Part shown: in pieces, positions 55,183 through 64,000 of the stretch
Numbering within the stretch: position 1 is the first letter of the stretch
How the letters are laid out: every line of letters begins with the position of its first letter
DNA from: Aplectana chamaeleonis
Taxonomy: Eukaryota > Nematoda > Chromadorea > Rhabditida > Cosmocercidae
Assembly: GCA_029168955.1 (NCBI GenBank)
Contig: JAPDOI010000143.1
Span: forward strand, 682,001-746,000
Reading direction: 5' to 3'
Length of the DNA: 64,000 bases
Translations under genes and position numbers: made by a program
The notes under the pieces: generated by a model
The model's input: only the letters and a program-made list of their open reading frames with translations
What the model was told of the DNA's origin: nothing
Database searches by the model: none

Positions 55183-57351
55183 TTAAAAGCAGCACACACG
55201 CTCGCAAACGTGGTCGAGATATTGGCATAAATGGGCCCGCACGGCCCATACCATGCTCAGGTAAAACTAGTTGTTCAGAATCGAACGAATTGTTGTTGAG
55301 AATCGGTCGACAATCGAGAAGTTGTCCAGAAAGTTGACAGAAGTTGTTTGAGTAATTCTGAGATTCGCAGCATTTGTCCCGAGAATTTGCGGGCGATTTG
55401 TTCAGAATTTCAGAGAGAGGTTGGCGAGGAATTCGGGGGAACGAGTGTTTGCCGAGAATTCGAATAGTTTTCTCTCGACACTTCCTTCCGAAATTGAGAA
55501 TATAAGCTGAATATGTCGAAAATTTCCCAAGAATTCAGGACATCACTTTAGAACCCTCTTTACACCACCTTCTTCAATAATTGCGACTGCTGTTTTTGAT
55601 CTTTTCTTTTCATGTGGGGCCTCTGTGGTTTTTTTTCTCCATTCTTCTAGCTGGTTATCAATTATAATATATTTCACCGACTTCTTGAATATCAGTTTCG
55701 CTTCTTTGAATAAATTTTCATCTTCTCAAAATAGCGAGCATACCAAAACATGGGATTTTCTAGTTAAAGAATTTTGAAAATTTACGAGCTTTTAAGTACT
55801 GATCTTTTTTTCGATGATCGGTAGTTGCGGCAGCAGTTGGATTTAAGAATTATAATATTCAAGCTAGTTACCCAAGAAGTATCAGAACAACGTTTGGAAT
55901 TAAGATTGTTAATACTAATAAATCTCGAATGATTCAGTTCTCACCGAAATTTGCAACTCAAAACCTTCCAATGGTTGTTTATCATTACATTAATGTCCAA
56001 TATGTGGACTTGCGGCTGGGTCCACGGTTTATGGCTGTTGGCTGCAGGTGTGGACCTGCCAGTCCACATTTTGCAAAGTAAGGGTCACGAGAGTAAACAC
56101 GAGAGTAGAATAATTGAGTTTATCGGGGTCTATTTACCATCCATATGAACTTCCACACCGCCTAAGATGGAGGCTGAACCCGCTACAGTATAATGGTTCT
56201 CACCTTTTCTCAGGTGTGGTCCCGCTGGAAAGTCGACAATTTTGAAAACTATTAGCCACAAATGTAGGATATTTTGAGTCCAGCGTGAGACAATTTACTC
56301 TCTGCTCAAACTTGCACCGTCTTAGAGTACTTCCCGTGAAGACCACTACACTGATAGCGCACTGGCGCGGGGCAAGGCCAATAGCGGCTCATGTTGAACG
56401 GTTTTTGTAGACCCACAGCATATACGATGCATAGTTTGCCTCTCGTCAAACGTCGAAGAGAATCAGCGAGCCATTTTGGGATTCGGCCAACAGAGTGGTG
56501 AGAAAAACTATCTTCGTAGGCTTCGCCGACCGTTGTAATCATCGGTTGAGGAACTCAATTTTTGGAAAGTAATATACAGTTGTACATGTGTAAAATAACG
56601 TGTCAACTGTCGAGAATCGGGCAACGAGAGTTGCCGGTATTGGTCGAAAAAGTTGTCGAGAATTGGGCGAAAAAGTTGTCCAGAAATCTCTACAGTTCAG
56701 AAAGAATTGTCCTGCATTCGTACGCCTGCAGGACAACTTTTCGTCCGATTCTCGACAACTAGTTTTACCTGAGTGTCGAGAACGACGATTGAAGCGCTGA
56801 AAACCATCCACATGACAATATTTGAGCAATCATGTCACGCACGCCCGTATTTTCACATTCCTTCGAGTAACTGAATGAAAAGTTAAACTTGAGAAAACAT
56901 GTAATATTTGAGAGTGATAGCACTATCAAAAGGGAGTGCACGAGAGAAACAGTTCGATTCACCGGGATAATACATGTTTGTGCTCTGATGAAATCCTCCA
57001 TTTTCAAAAGCCAGCCGGAGTAGAGCGGCGGCATTCTCGAAAGTTGACGGGAGTTAATCGGTATGTAGACATGTTATACTCAATAAATCGAGCTGAAAAA
57101 AATAAAAAAATAACTCCCCTTTGCTAGTGCTATCACTCTCAATTATCGCATGTTTTCTCAAGTTAACTTTTCATTCTGTTACTCGAAGGGGCGTGAAAAT
57201 ACGGGCGTGCGAGACATGATTGCTCAAATATTACCATCCTGGATGATTTTCAGCGCGCTTGAAACGTCGCTTACGGCATGATATGGGCCGTGTGGGTCTA
57301 TTTCATGCTAAAATCTTGACCATATTTGCGAGCGTGTAGCGCTTCCTTTAA
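55183..57351. mobile_element. TIR element Y, interrupted by element X
   Basis: Left end TTAAAAGCAGCACACACGCT then CGCAAACGTGGTC; right end reversed TTAAAGGAAGCGCTACACGC then TCGCAAATATGGTC. Inner arms 56783-56938 and 57112-57274 continue the inverted repeat (AGCGCTGAAAACCATCC, GAGAGTGATAGCAC). Removing X (55256-56773) makes the left arm contiguous with its mirror. Y without X is about 0.65 kb. No transposase. Confidence 0.75.
55256..56773. mobile_element. CTCAGG-ended element X with TG duplication
   Basis: CTCAGGTAAAACTAGTTGT at left and its inverse ACAACTAGTTTTACCTGAG at right, with TG just outside both ends (55254-55255, 56774-56775). Sub-terminal repeats of GTTGTCGAGAATCGG occur near both ends (55270-55330, 56600-56765). 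The middle is AT-rich without ORF of note; a hairpin around TGCAGGACAAC lies at 56709-56740. Confidence 0.75.
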
Positions 57352-57802
57352 CATCAGACTGGCTTAGTTCTTACGTGTGGAGAGATTCGCTGGGGAGGAA
57401 CATAGGTGGTCAGCCCATGAGTCGAAGAGATATACTAAAACTCCTTATCACGTTCGGCGATCAACAGATTTCTGTCCATCTTTGGAAACAGCTAACACAC
57501 TCACATAGAGAGACAGCTTTCCTGCCGAAAGTACTAGGGAAAGCCAGGAAAACAGCTTCACGATTTAGAGAGGCGCGGATGAACTGGGTAGGTGGTAACT
57601 TCAAACGCTTCTAGCCCATTAAGGAAAGCATTAGTTGCAGTTTTCGCATTTGAGAACTTCTGTGCGGATTTTGGCTCCCACTGCATGCTGAGAAATTCTC
57701 CCTATAGAAGAGTTCGGAGAATATAGTACCAGATCAGATACTGGTGGGTTTTTTCCATTCTTTATTATTTACAGTGATTGTTTCGATTCAGGATGAATAT
57801 GC
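57352..57802. other. No gene recognised
   Basis: A 79-codon plus ORF (57375-57614) has no motif. This short unique-looking segment separates element Y from the TTCGAA element. Confidence 0.35.
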
Positions 57803-57810
57803 ATACTCAG

Positions 57811-58507
57811 TATAGTTGTACACGAACGAAATTTTCGAAAAATTTCGTTCGTTTGAAATTTTTTCGAACAGAAGAAATTTCTATTTTCGTTCGTTCGAAA
57901 TTTTTTCGAACGAAAAAATTTCGATTTTCGTTCGTTCGAAATTTTTTCGAACGAAAATTTTGAATTTTCGTTCGTTCGAAATTCGATTTTTCGAAATTTT
58001 TTCGAAATTCGTCTTCGTTCGGAATTTTTTCGAACAAATTTCGAAAAGAAAATTTCGAAATTTTTTGACAAATTCCCGGAAAAATTTCTGAAATTTTCGA
58101 CGAGTTTCGAAAAAAATACGAAATTTTCGAAAAAATCGAAATTTCTTCGATTTGTTTCCTGAATTTCGTCTGTCTCATTTCCATAATTTTCGAAAGTTTT
58201 TCGAAATTCGTTCGTTCGAAATTTTTCGAACGAAATTTTTTCTAATTTTCTTTTCGTTCGAAATTTTTTCGAACGAAAATTTTTCGATTTTCGTTCAGTT
58301 TTCGAAATTTTTTCGAACAAGAAATTTTTTCAATTTTCGTTCATTGTCTGAAATTTTTTCGAACGAAATTTTTTTCATTTTTCGTCTGTTCGAAAGTTTT
58401 TCTGAACTGAAGATTCTTTTCATTTTTCGTTCGTTCGAAATTGATTTCGAACGAAAAAATTTTGATTTTCGTTCGTTCGACATTTTTTTCGAAATTGTAC
58501 AACTATA
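57811..58507. mobile_element. TTCGAA self-complementary minisatellite transposon
   Basis: TIR TATAGTTGTACA at the left and TGTACAACTATA-type end at the right, flanked by the identical 8-mer ATACTCAG (57803-57810 and 58508-58515). Nearly all of the 697 bp consists of a unit near 40 bp, TTCGTTCGTTCGAAATTTTT followed by TCGAACGAAAA, which is its own reverse complement in large part. An 8-bp target duplication suggests a hAT-like mover. Frames of 118-183 codons on both strands are by-products. Confidence 0.8.
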
Positions 58508-58606
58508 ATACTCAGGCTGATTTCGCAAGCGTAGGAAAAGCAACGATCGAAGGGCAACACACAACGTTGGCTGAAGATATTCCGTCTCTTCACACCACAC
58601 TAATAG

Positions 58607-58684
58607 TATCATCAATCACCGGGACTATTAATCGAACGATCTCGCGCCCAACTGCTGAGCGGTCTCCATGTGAGACACCAACGA
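58607..58684. mobile_element. TATCGTCAATC-family MITE with internal deletion
   Basis: TATCATCAATCACCGGGA is joined directly to CGAACGATCTCGCGCCC and GTGAGACACCAACG; about 70 bp of the type copy are missing. Confidence 0.65.
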
Positions 58685-59096
58685 AAAGTTTTAGGAACTG
58701 TACGAGCAAGTGAATTTAAACGATGCTCCCAATGTTTCGTCGCGGCTAGAGTTCCTGTTTCCCTGTTTCTCGGCATTTCTGAGTTTGCTTTGCTGGATAT
58801 CATCACGTGATGGCAGGATCGCTCTAGCGGTACTCTATTTTTGTAAGCAATGCCTTTGTTCAGATTATTCTTTCAGAGTGTATGTATAAACTGAGGAATT
58901 CGACTTCCGGTTCTCCAATAATCTTTGCTTTTTTTTTAGATAACCTCACCACCTTGGAAAGTTTAAGATGATTCACTGAGGGTAACGGGGAAAATGGAAG
59001 GGAGGCCAGGCTAAACAACATGCCGATTTCAACAGGAGATGTTCCTATAGGTATCTATCATCACTTAGAGGATAATTCGCGCGAAAGAGGCGAGCG
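58685..59096. other. No feature beyond upstream of acidic ORF
   Basis: No motif. An in-frame TAA at about 59068 lies before the ATG of the next ORF. Confidence 0.3.
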
Positions 59097-59636
59097 ATGG
59101 TGACGGGAGCTGAGATGAAGGAAAGAGCGGTGCAGAGACAGCAGAAAGCGGCGATACAAGAAAGGTTCCCAAACAAAAACAAAGGTGCTCCAGCAGGCCA
59201 AGTGCCAGATGGTCCAGGCCATGGCGAGGTGGAAAGAGAGCAAGGTCCTGCTCGGCCTGGGAACCATGACGAAAACAATCAGGGTGAAAGGCTCACGCAA
59301 GTGAATGAACAAGAAGATGGTCCAGCAAACGAGCCGGAGCACCCAGATCGCGCGGATGTCGTCCACGCCCTTGAAGAAGAGGCTATTAATGTTGACGTAG
59401 AGTCGGATGATGAATGGATCAACGAGAGCGATAGAGGCAGTGAAGACGCTGGAGAGGACGGCCTAAATGATGTTTTGATGGAACACGAAGTCCCCTGTCC
59501 CACAAGTCCTGTCAACGAGGATGTCCCAGTCCTCCCCCCAAACTTTGATCAACGAGAGCGATCAACGAGAGAGACAGCATCGAATCGTAATTGGGACTTC
59601 CAGGTCCCAATTGTGATTCGATGGGAGCACAACTAG
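59097..59636 (+). CDS. Hypothetical acidic hydrophilic protein (179 aa)
   Basis: The longest good ORF outside repeats. The start region is basic and Gln-rich (MVTGAEMKERAVQRQQKAAI). The middle is rich in Pro, Gly, Asn and Glu (residues 30-90). An acidic stretch follows (VDVESDDEWINESDRGSEDA, about residues 98-125). It has no Cys-rich motif, membrane segment or recognised domain and looks disordered. An in-frame stop lies just upstream, so the ATG is plausible, but no SL acceptor is seen. The final 20 codons fall in a perfect hairpin and a short duplication (GATCAACGAGAGCG twice), which may have created the stop. It could be an exon of a host gene or the N-terminal region of a transposon protein; no partner gene lies nearby. 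Confidence 0.4.
   Translation: MVTGAEMKERAVQRQQKAAIQERFPNKNKGAPAGQVPDGPGHGEVEREQGPARPGNHDENNQGERLTQVNEQEDGPANEPEHPDRADVVHALEEEAINVDVESDDEWINESDRGSEDAGEDGLNDVLMEHEVPCPTSPVNEDVPVLPPNFDQRERSTRETASNRNWDFQVPIVIRWEHN
59578..59623. repeat. 20-bp hairpin at ORF end
   Basis: CATCGAATCGTAATTGGGAC pairs with GTCCCAATTGTGATTCGATG (one G-T/A mismatch) around a 6-nt loop. A foldback inside the acidic ORF. Confidence 0.85.
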
Positions 59637-59941
59637 ATGAGCTAAATGGCATGCTAGATAGGCGGAACAGGGTAAAAACTATAACATTTACTTTCACTCA
59701 TCTTGTTGGCTGTACCTTTAGCTGCTGTACTCGTTTCAGCTCTTGTTCGAGATTGTTGTTTGAGGATAGGGACCCTTGCCAAGGAATGGGAGAACGTCGG
59801 TGAGGAAGGAGAGGATCTGATGTAGAACGGGTGCATCATGGGGACACATCTGTACCGGTTACGGAAGCCGACGACTGTTTTGGAAGGCCGTTGGAAGTGC
59901 AAGACGCCCGGATTAGGGATGGCGTACGTTTCACTACTCTA

Positions 59942-60122
59942 TACTATCGTTCTCTGGGCCAGAATTCCGGGCTATTGCATCATGCGACACGGGTTATTCG
60001 TGCTGGGGCCACATAGTTCTGGCACGAATCACTCTTTTCCTAGCACGATTATCACGTGTTGCATGATGCAACAGCCGCAGTCCGCAATTGCGGACCGGAA
60101 TTTGGCCCAGAACACGACAGTA
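59942..60122. mobile_element. TA-flanked MITE, CTGTGC family, copy 4 (short)
   Basis: TTCTCTGGGCCAGAATTCCG at left, GGACCGGAATTTGGCCCAG then AACACGACAGTA at right. The interior is a different palindrome (TTGCATCATGCGACACG with CGTGTTGCATGATGCAA), so this is a subfamily or recombinant. Confidence 0.7.
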
Positions 60123-60290
60123 CATCTTTCTCAATATAATTAAATAAGCATGTTTTCAGAGGTTTTTTTTGCAACATACCTGACTGTATCACTGAGAAGC
60201 TTTCTACCTCATATAAGAGAAAGCACGATCTCGTTGACCATGAAAGATCAAAACATCACCACCTTCGATATTCAGTTAGTTTTTTTTTGT

Positions 60291-60425
60291 TATCGTCAAT
60301 CACTAGATGGGGGAAGCCGCGACGCTGTGTAGCGGGAAAAAATGCGTGTGGGAAAACAGAGAGAACATATTTAGCTATAGATCAAACGATTTCGCGCCCG
60401 ACTGTCGAGCAAGGCTTCCCATCTG
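60291..60425. mobile_element. TATCGTCAATC-family MITE, copy
   Basis: TATCGTCAATCACTAGATGG, GCCGCGACGCTGTGTAGCGG and CAAACGATTTCGCGCCCGAC in family order; the right end is degraded. Confidence 0.65.
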
Positions 60426-62339
60426 CATTTTCAGTACGCATGCAAATTTTCCTAATCTGGCCGACGACCTTTTGATTTTCTATTTATATTTCATAACCTA
60501 TTAAACTGAATACAAGCTGAAGAATTCGGAACAATAGCATGAAAGTCGTCAACAAGACTGGGGAGCTCTCTTGTGGACTGCTCTATGCTCGGCCTATCAC
60601 GCCGCCCCACACTGTTCACTCGGAGGAAAGGCTGCCGTACCCTACTTGTATGTACATGCTACATACTCAGGTTTCATAGAGAAGCTGCCAGTTTGCGTCA
60701 TGCGCTATATGCATGTAGGTCACTTACTTCATACTTATAAACACATTACTTATTTTGTTGTAGTAGTGTTCATTGATGATTTGTTGTGAAAATGTGGACA
60801 GGGCTCATAGATACACAATGTCTATCCAGTAAAGATTTGTTGCCTGTGACAATGTTCACATTAAGATTGTTTCACGTTTCGCTCCTATAGCAGCTGGGGC
60901 GACAACTAGTGCTCAGCTGGCCGATAGCTAAATATGAAGCCGACAGATGACAAAGCAGTTTTCAAGATACTCTGCGCATCAGCTTGCTGCCTGTAACACT
61001 GGAAGCATAGCACCACCGCCGCGTTGATCGTTATGCTTCCCTTTTTTCCTTTTTCTTCTCAGCCTGTTTGCTTGCTGTTCAGGAGTGGGTCAAAGGATGA
61101 ACCTTACTGGTGAAGCTATGAATGACGTTTGATCTGGATCAAAACGTTTCAGAGGCTTTATATTGTGGGAATATAACGCCTAGAGGATCCTACGGAGCAG
61201 AATCTGAGGCTAGAGAGAGCTGGATTTGCTCCAGAGAGCGGGTGTACGGTGAAGGGTGAGGCGGCCGGCCAGACAGCGTCCCGCACAACAGGCCGCTGCC
61301 AAGAAAGCGCAGAGAGCGGTGTTAGTGTGAGCAATTGCGTGCATCAAATGGACGATAATGGCACTCCCATTTGCCCGTTTGAAGGCTGCGGAAAACGCTA
61401 TGAGCTTTATCAGAAGGAATGAGGCGGCGGGACACAATCGGGTCAAACACTTCCGAGCTACTCTATAGATGCCGCATTTGGTGACAAGGTCTGTCTTCGG
61501 TCTCCGCCCCCAATCAGCGCATCAGAATTCGACATGCAGCTGCAGGGCAGGAGCTGTACCGCCAAGCAGAGTCGCGCCTTACCTATTTGAATTGCACAGT
61601 TCATATGCTTACTGATGTTTAGATTTCGCTAAAGACCTATGAGGACATGGGATCACGATGACTTGCGTGCAGCAGTACTGGTGAACAGCGCTCAATTAAC
61701 ATGATGTTCCAACTATCCAAAATCTACTGCTGCCTCGATAAGCACTGCTCCGAAGTCTTCCAACTCCTCGGGAACTTCCGGAATGCTATGGTCCAGCGTT
61801 TGGCGGGGCGCAAGCAGGTTTTAAAGTCCTAGACAAAGCCTTGTAAGTTTGTTGCGTGATGATGTTATTGAGTTCACATAATTTTAAAAGTATAAACCCT
61901 TTAATTTTCAGGCGCAATTTTCGTGACGCATTTTTTTGGCCGAAGAAGGAACGCAAAAATGGATTCTCAAAGGTGTAAGCTTGTTGACAGTTTCATTTCT
62001 CATTCTATTTTTTCTGCAATTACGCAATCGAAAATATTTTCAGCATTGCGGCGAACAGGGACACAGGGTAGCGCAGGAGGATGTGCACAACGAAGAAGTG
62101 AAGACGTGCACAATGAAGAAAGAAAATGTCAGTGGCGCGCTCGAATGTGGCGGGCATTGATGATTTTTATGTGAAGAATTCTCTTTATTTTCATGTTGGC
62201 GAATGCAATTTGTTCAGGGTGTGAGCGGCGTAGTGAAGCGAAAAAGATCAAAATTGGGAGAGGCTTGAAAACACAAACGATTTTTTGGGTGGGAACTTAA
62301 CGAAATCTTGTTTATTGCATCCTTGTTGGAGGCTAGATT
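60426..62339. other. No gene recognised
   Basis: Minus ORF 61446-61210 and plus ORFs at 61923-62174 are short and motif-free. 61560-61800 has open patches (MFQLSKIYCCLDKHCSEVFQ) that look coding-like but lack splice or family support. Confidence 0.35.
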
Positions 62340-62509
62340 TCCGCTGAGCGCGGCTATCTCCCTCCTGTGAGACACCAACGATAGAAAGCTGTGCTCAGCA
62401 ATCGGCCGTCAAATCATTCGATACATCGCCATCCTCTCTTCTTTTATCCTCGGGCAATTTTCGCCGCCAAGCGGCGTCGCGGCTACCTCCAGTTCAGTGA
62501 TTGACGATA
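62340..62509. mobile_element. Two half copies of the TATCGTCAATC MITE, opposed
   Basis: 62340-62393 is the right half on the plus strand (GAGCGCGGCTATCTCCC...GAGACACCAACGATA). 62440-62509 is the left half on the minus strand (ending CAGTGATTGACGATA). Both outer edges are true element ends, facing opposite ways. Confidence 0.6.
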
Positions 62510-62577
62510 TAAAAATAGTTATAGACTAGAAACAAAATGATCAGAAGGAAAGATAGTGACTGCAAAAAAAATGACTA

Positions 62578-62814
62578 GAAAGGAAGAGAATAATAATAAT
62601 TTATAAGTCAATCACGAATGATGAACAGAACGAAGGAAGTAATCAAAGTAAATTCAGATTGACTTTAAAAGATCCTAGAAGCAAACTTAAGTTACCGCCT
62701 CTAAAAAAAAGTGGCTCTGTTTGAAAGGTCTGACGTTCTGATACTCGCAGGGAATTAGTGGATTTAGGGTTAAAGAAGAAAATAGTTGTGGTTCAGACCC
62801 ACAGCGGCCAGCAG
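62578..62814. repeat. Dispersed repeat, copy 2, interrupted by a LINE
   Basis: Direct repeat of 1-232. Similarity ends at CAGCAG, immediately followed by TCTTCTTCTTCC, the reverse of a LINE (GAA)n tail. A LINE integration at this point explains the abrupt loss of similarity. Confidence 0.8.
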
Positions 62815-63225
62815 TCTTCTTCTTCCTCAGCGTTTGTCCCGCTCCAATGCGGGGTCCGCCTTTCTTATGCGCTGGCGCCATTTTTCCCTGTCATGAGCCT
62901 GATCAGGGTGCACGCCAGCTATTCTCAGATCGGTGTGCAGCACGTCAAGCCACCGCTGCCTTGGCCGTCCTTTGGGTCTCTTTCCAGGCACATCAAGGTT
63001 AAGCCCAGTCTTGCATACGGTATCACTTCCAGCTCGAAGAACGTGCACATACCATCGCAATCGAGATTCACGCAGCTTCTCGGCAATCGGAGCAACACCA
63101 AAACGCTTCCTGATGTCGTCGTTCGTGACGTGGGCCAAGCGGGTGACACCCGCTGTCCAACGTAGCATTTTCGTCTCCATTACACCGAGCCTTCGCTCTG
63201 CTTCCTCAAACAGAAGCCGCTCCAT
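62815..63225 (-). mobile_element. RTE-type LINE C-terminal end (antisense)
   Basis: The minus strand from 63197 down reads EAERRLGVMETKMLRWTAGV, NDDIRKRFGVAPIAEKLRES, RLRWYVHVLRA, GRPRQRWLDVLHTDLRIAGV and HDREKWRQRIRKADP, with a stop at 62827 and a (GAA)n tail at 62815-62825. This is the usual C-terminal end of RTE-like polyproteins. The first 8 codons of the ORF (MERLLFEE) do not match and come from about 25 bp of filler at the junction with 63222. Confidence 0.85.
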
Positions 63226-64000
63226 CTTGCTTTTCTCGATTTAGAGAAGGCGTTTGACCGAGTTCCGCATGAAGTAATCTGGTTTGCATTACGGCGGCAC
63301 GGTGTCCCAGAGGAGCTCATAGACTGGGTCAAGGTTCTCTACACTGATCCAAGAAGTCGGATCCAAGCTGCTGCTGGAGCTTCGGCCAAATTTCACATCT
63401 CCGTTGGCGTGCACCAAGGGTCTGCTTTGTCTCCCCTTCTATTTATCATCGTGATGGATACTATCACAAGAGACCTGCAGAGACCAGCGCCATGGACGCT
63501 TTTGTATGCGGATGATGTGATGCTCGCAGCTGAAGATAAATTGGATCTCGAGCGACAGGTGCAAAACTGGAGTGACCGATTGGCTCAATTCGGGCTTCGC
63601 CTCAACGTTAAGAAGACTGAGTATCTGACTACGGATAGAAGTGAGCCTGCCTCTATCAAGATTGATGGTATCGAGCTCCCTCGCGCTGACGTCTTCAAGT
63701 ACCTTGGTTCGATGATTACATCTGACTGCAGTCTAGATAATGAGGTCAACACTAGGGTCCAGCGCCGCGTGGTTGAAATGGCGGTCAGCGACAGGAGTGC
63801 TATGCGACAGGAAGATGCCCGATCGCCTAAAGTCGAAGATTTACCGAACTGTGGTCCGGCCTGTTGCGCTGTATGCAGCAGAGTGCTGGCCTGCTACCAA
63901 GGAAGCAGAGCGAAGGCTCGGTGTAATGGAGACGAAAATGCTACGTTGGACAGCGGGTGTCACCCGCTTGGACCACGTCACGAACGACGACATCAGGAAG
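63222..64000 (+). mobile_element. RTE-type LINE, RT palm to C-terminus (sense, runs off window)
   Basis: Reads HLAFLDLEKAFDRVPHEVIW, GVPEELIDWVKVLY, GVHQGSALSPLLFIIVMD, TLLYADDVMLAAEDK (the intact catalytic YADD box), LRLNVKKTEYLTT and VFKYLGSMIT. After a 1-nt frameshift at about 63759 comes SAAWLKWRSATGVLCDRKMP, RPVALYAAECWPATKEAERR and TRLDHVTNDDIRK to the window edge. The N-terminal endonuclease and the first RT motifs are missing. The last 105 bp repeat, inverted, the sequence at 63099-63200. Confidence 0.88.

Noticed and set aside
57769..58508. ORFs of 118-183 codons on both strands rich in Phe, Arg, Lys
   Set aside because: They are translations of the self-complementary TTCGAA minisatellite in several frames.
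1..64000. CRISPR arrays, operons, ribosome binding sites, tRNA and rRNA genes
   Set aside because: The sequence is eukaryotic in character; tandem repeats lack unique spacers, and a scan for tRNA B-box-like text (GGTTCGA) gave only isolated hits without a cloverleaf.

Overview
The window looks like gene-poor, transposon-saturated chromosomal DNA of a nematode, most likely a clade V strongylid or hookworm-like worm. The evidence is short introns with TTTCAG or TTTTAG acceptors, a spliced-leader-type acceptor 7 nt upstream of a start codon, RTE-like, CR1-like and Jockey-like LINE fragments, piggyBac-like TTAA elements, and a host-gene fragment that reads as the nematode/animal DDX6 (CGH-1) helicase. 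No bacterial operon, tRNA, rRNA or CRISPR was seen. The species call is inference.

Layout. 1-8 kb is dominated by a 4.54-kb near-perfect palindrome (1801-6340) followed by a TIR element. 8-14 kb holds a Penelope-like remnant, a dead ABCC (MRP-type) transporter gene, and three RTE-type LINE fragments, one of which carries an inverted 5' part. 14-25 kb is MITEs, a CG-rich alternating purine/pyrimidine tract and a TTAA-flanked 0.74-kb element. 25.6-27.9 kb holds an unrecognised multi-exon gene whose last five exons join in perfect phase; broken relatives of it lie at 36.1-38.3 kb. 28.9-29.6 kb is a 5'-truncated, intron-bearing DDX6/CGH-1 pseudogene. 30-45 kb is mostly nested repeats and LINE tails. 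On the minus strand at 47.2-47.5 kb lies the most complete gene: a 94-residue secreted Pro/Gly-rich peptide precursor with trans-splice acceptor, one intron and poly(A) signal. 48-58.5 kb is nested DNA transposons, including a self-complementary TTCGAA minisatellite packaged as an 8-bp-TSD transposon. 59.1-59.6 kb is an open acidic ORF. The right end is two RTE-type LINE fragments head to head, inserted into a repeat whose other copy starts the window.

The genes do not form a pathway. The coherent story is genome dynamics: inverted duplication, 5'-inverted LINE insertion, nested transposons, duplicated and decaying host genes, and several element families whose interiors are self-complementary. 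The strongest leads are the unrecognised spliced gene family, the secreted Pro/Gly-rich gene, the palindrome, and a set of elements with CTCAGG...CCTGAG ends and 2-bp duplications.
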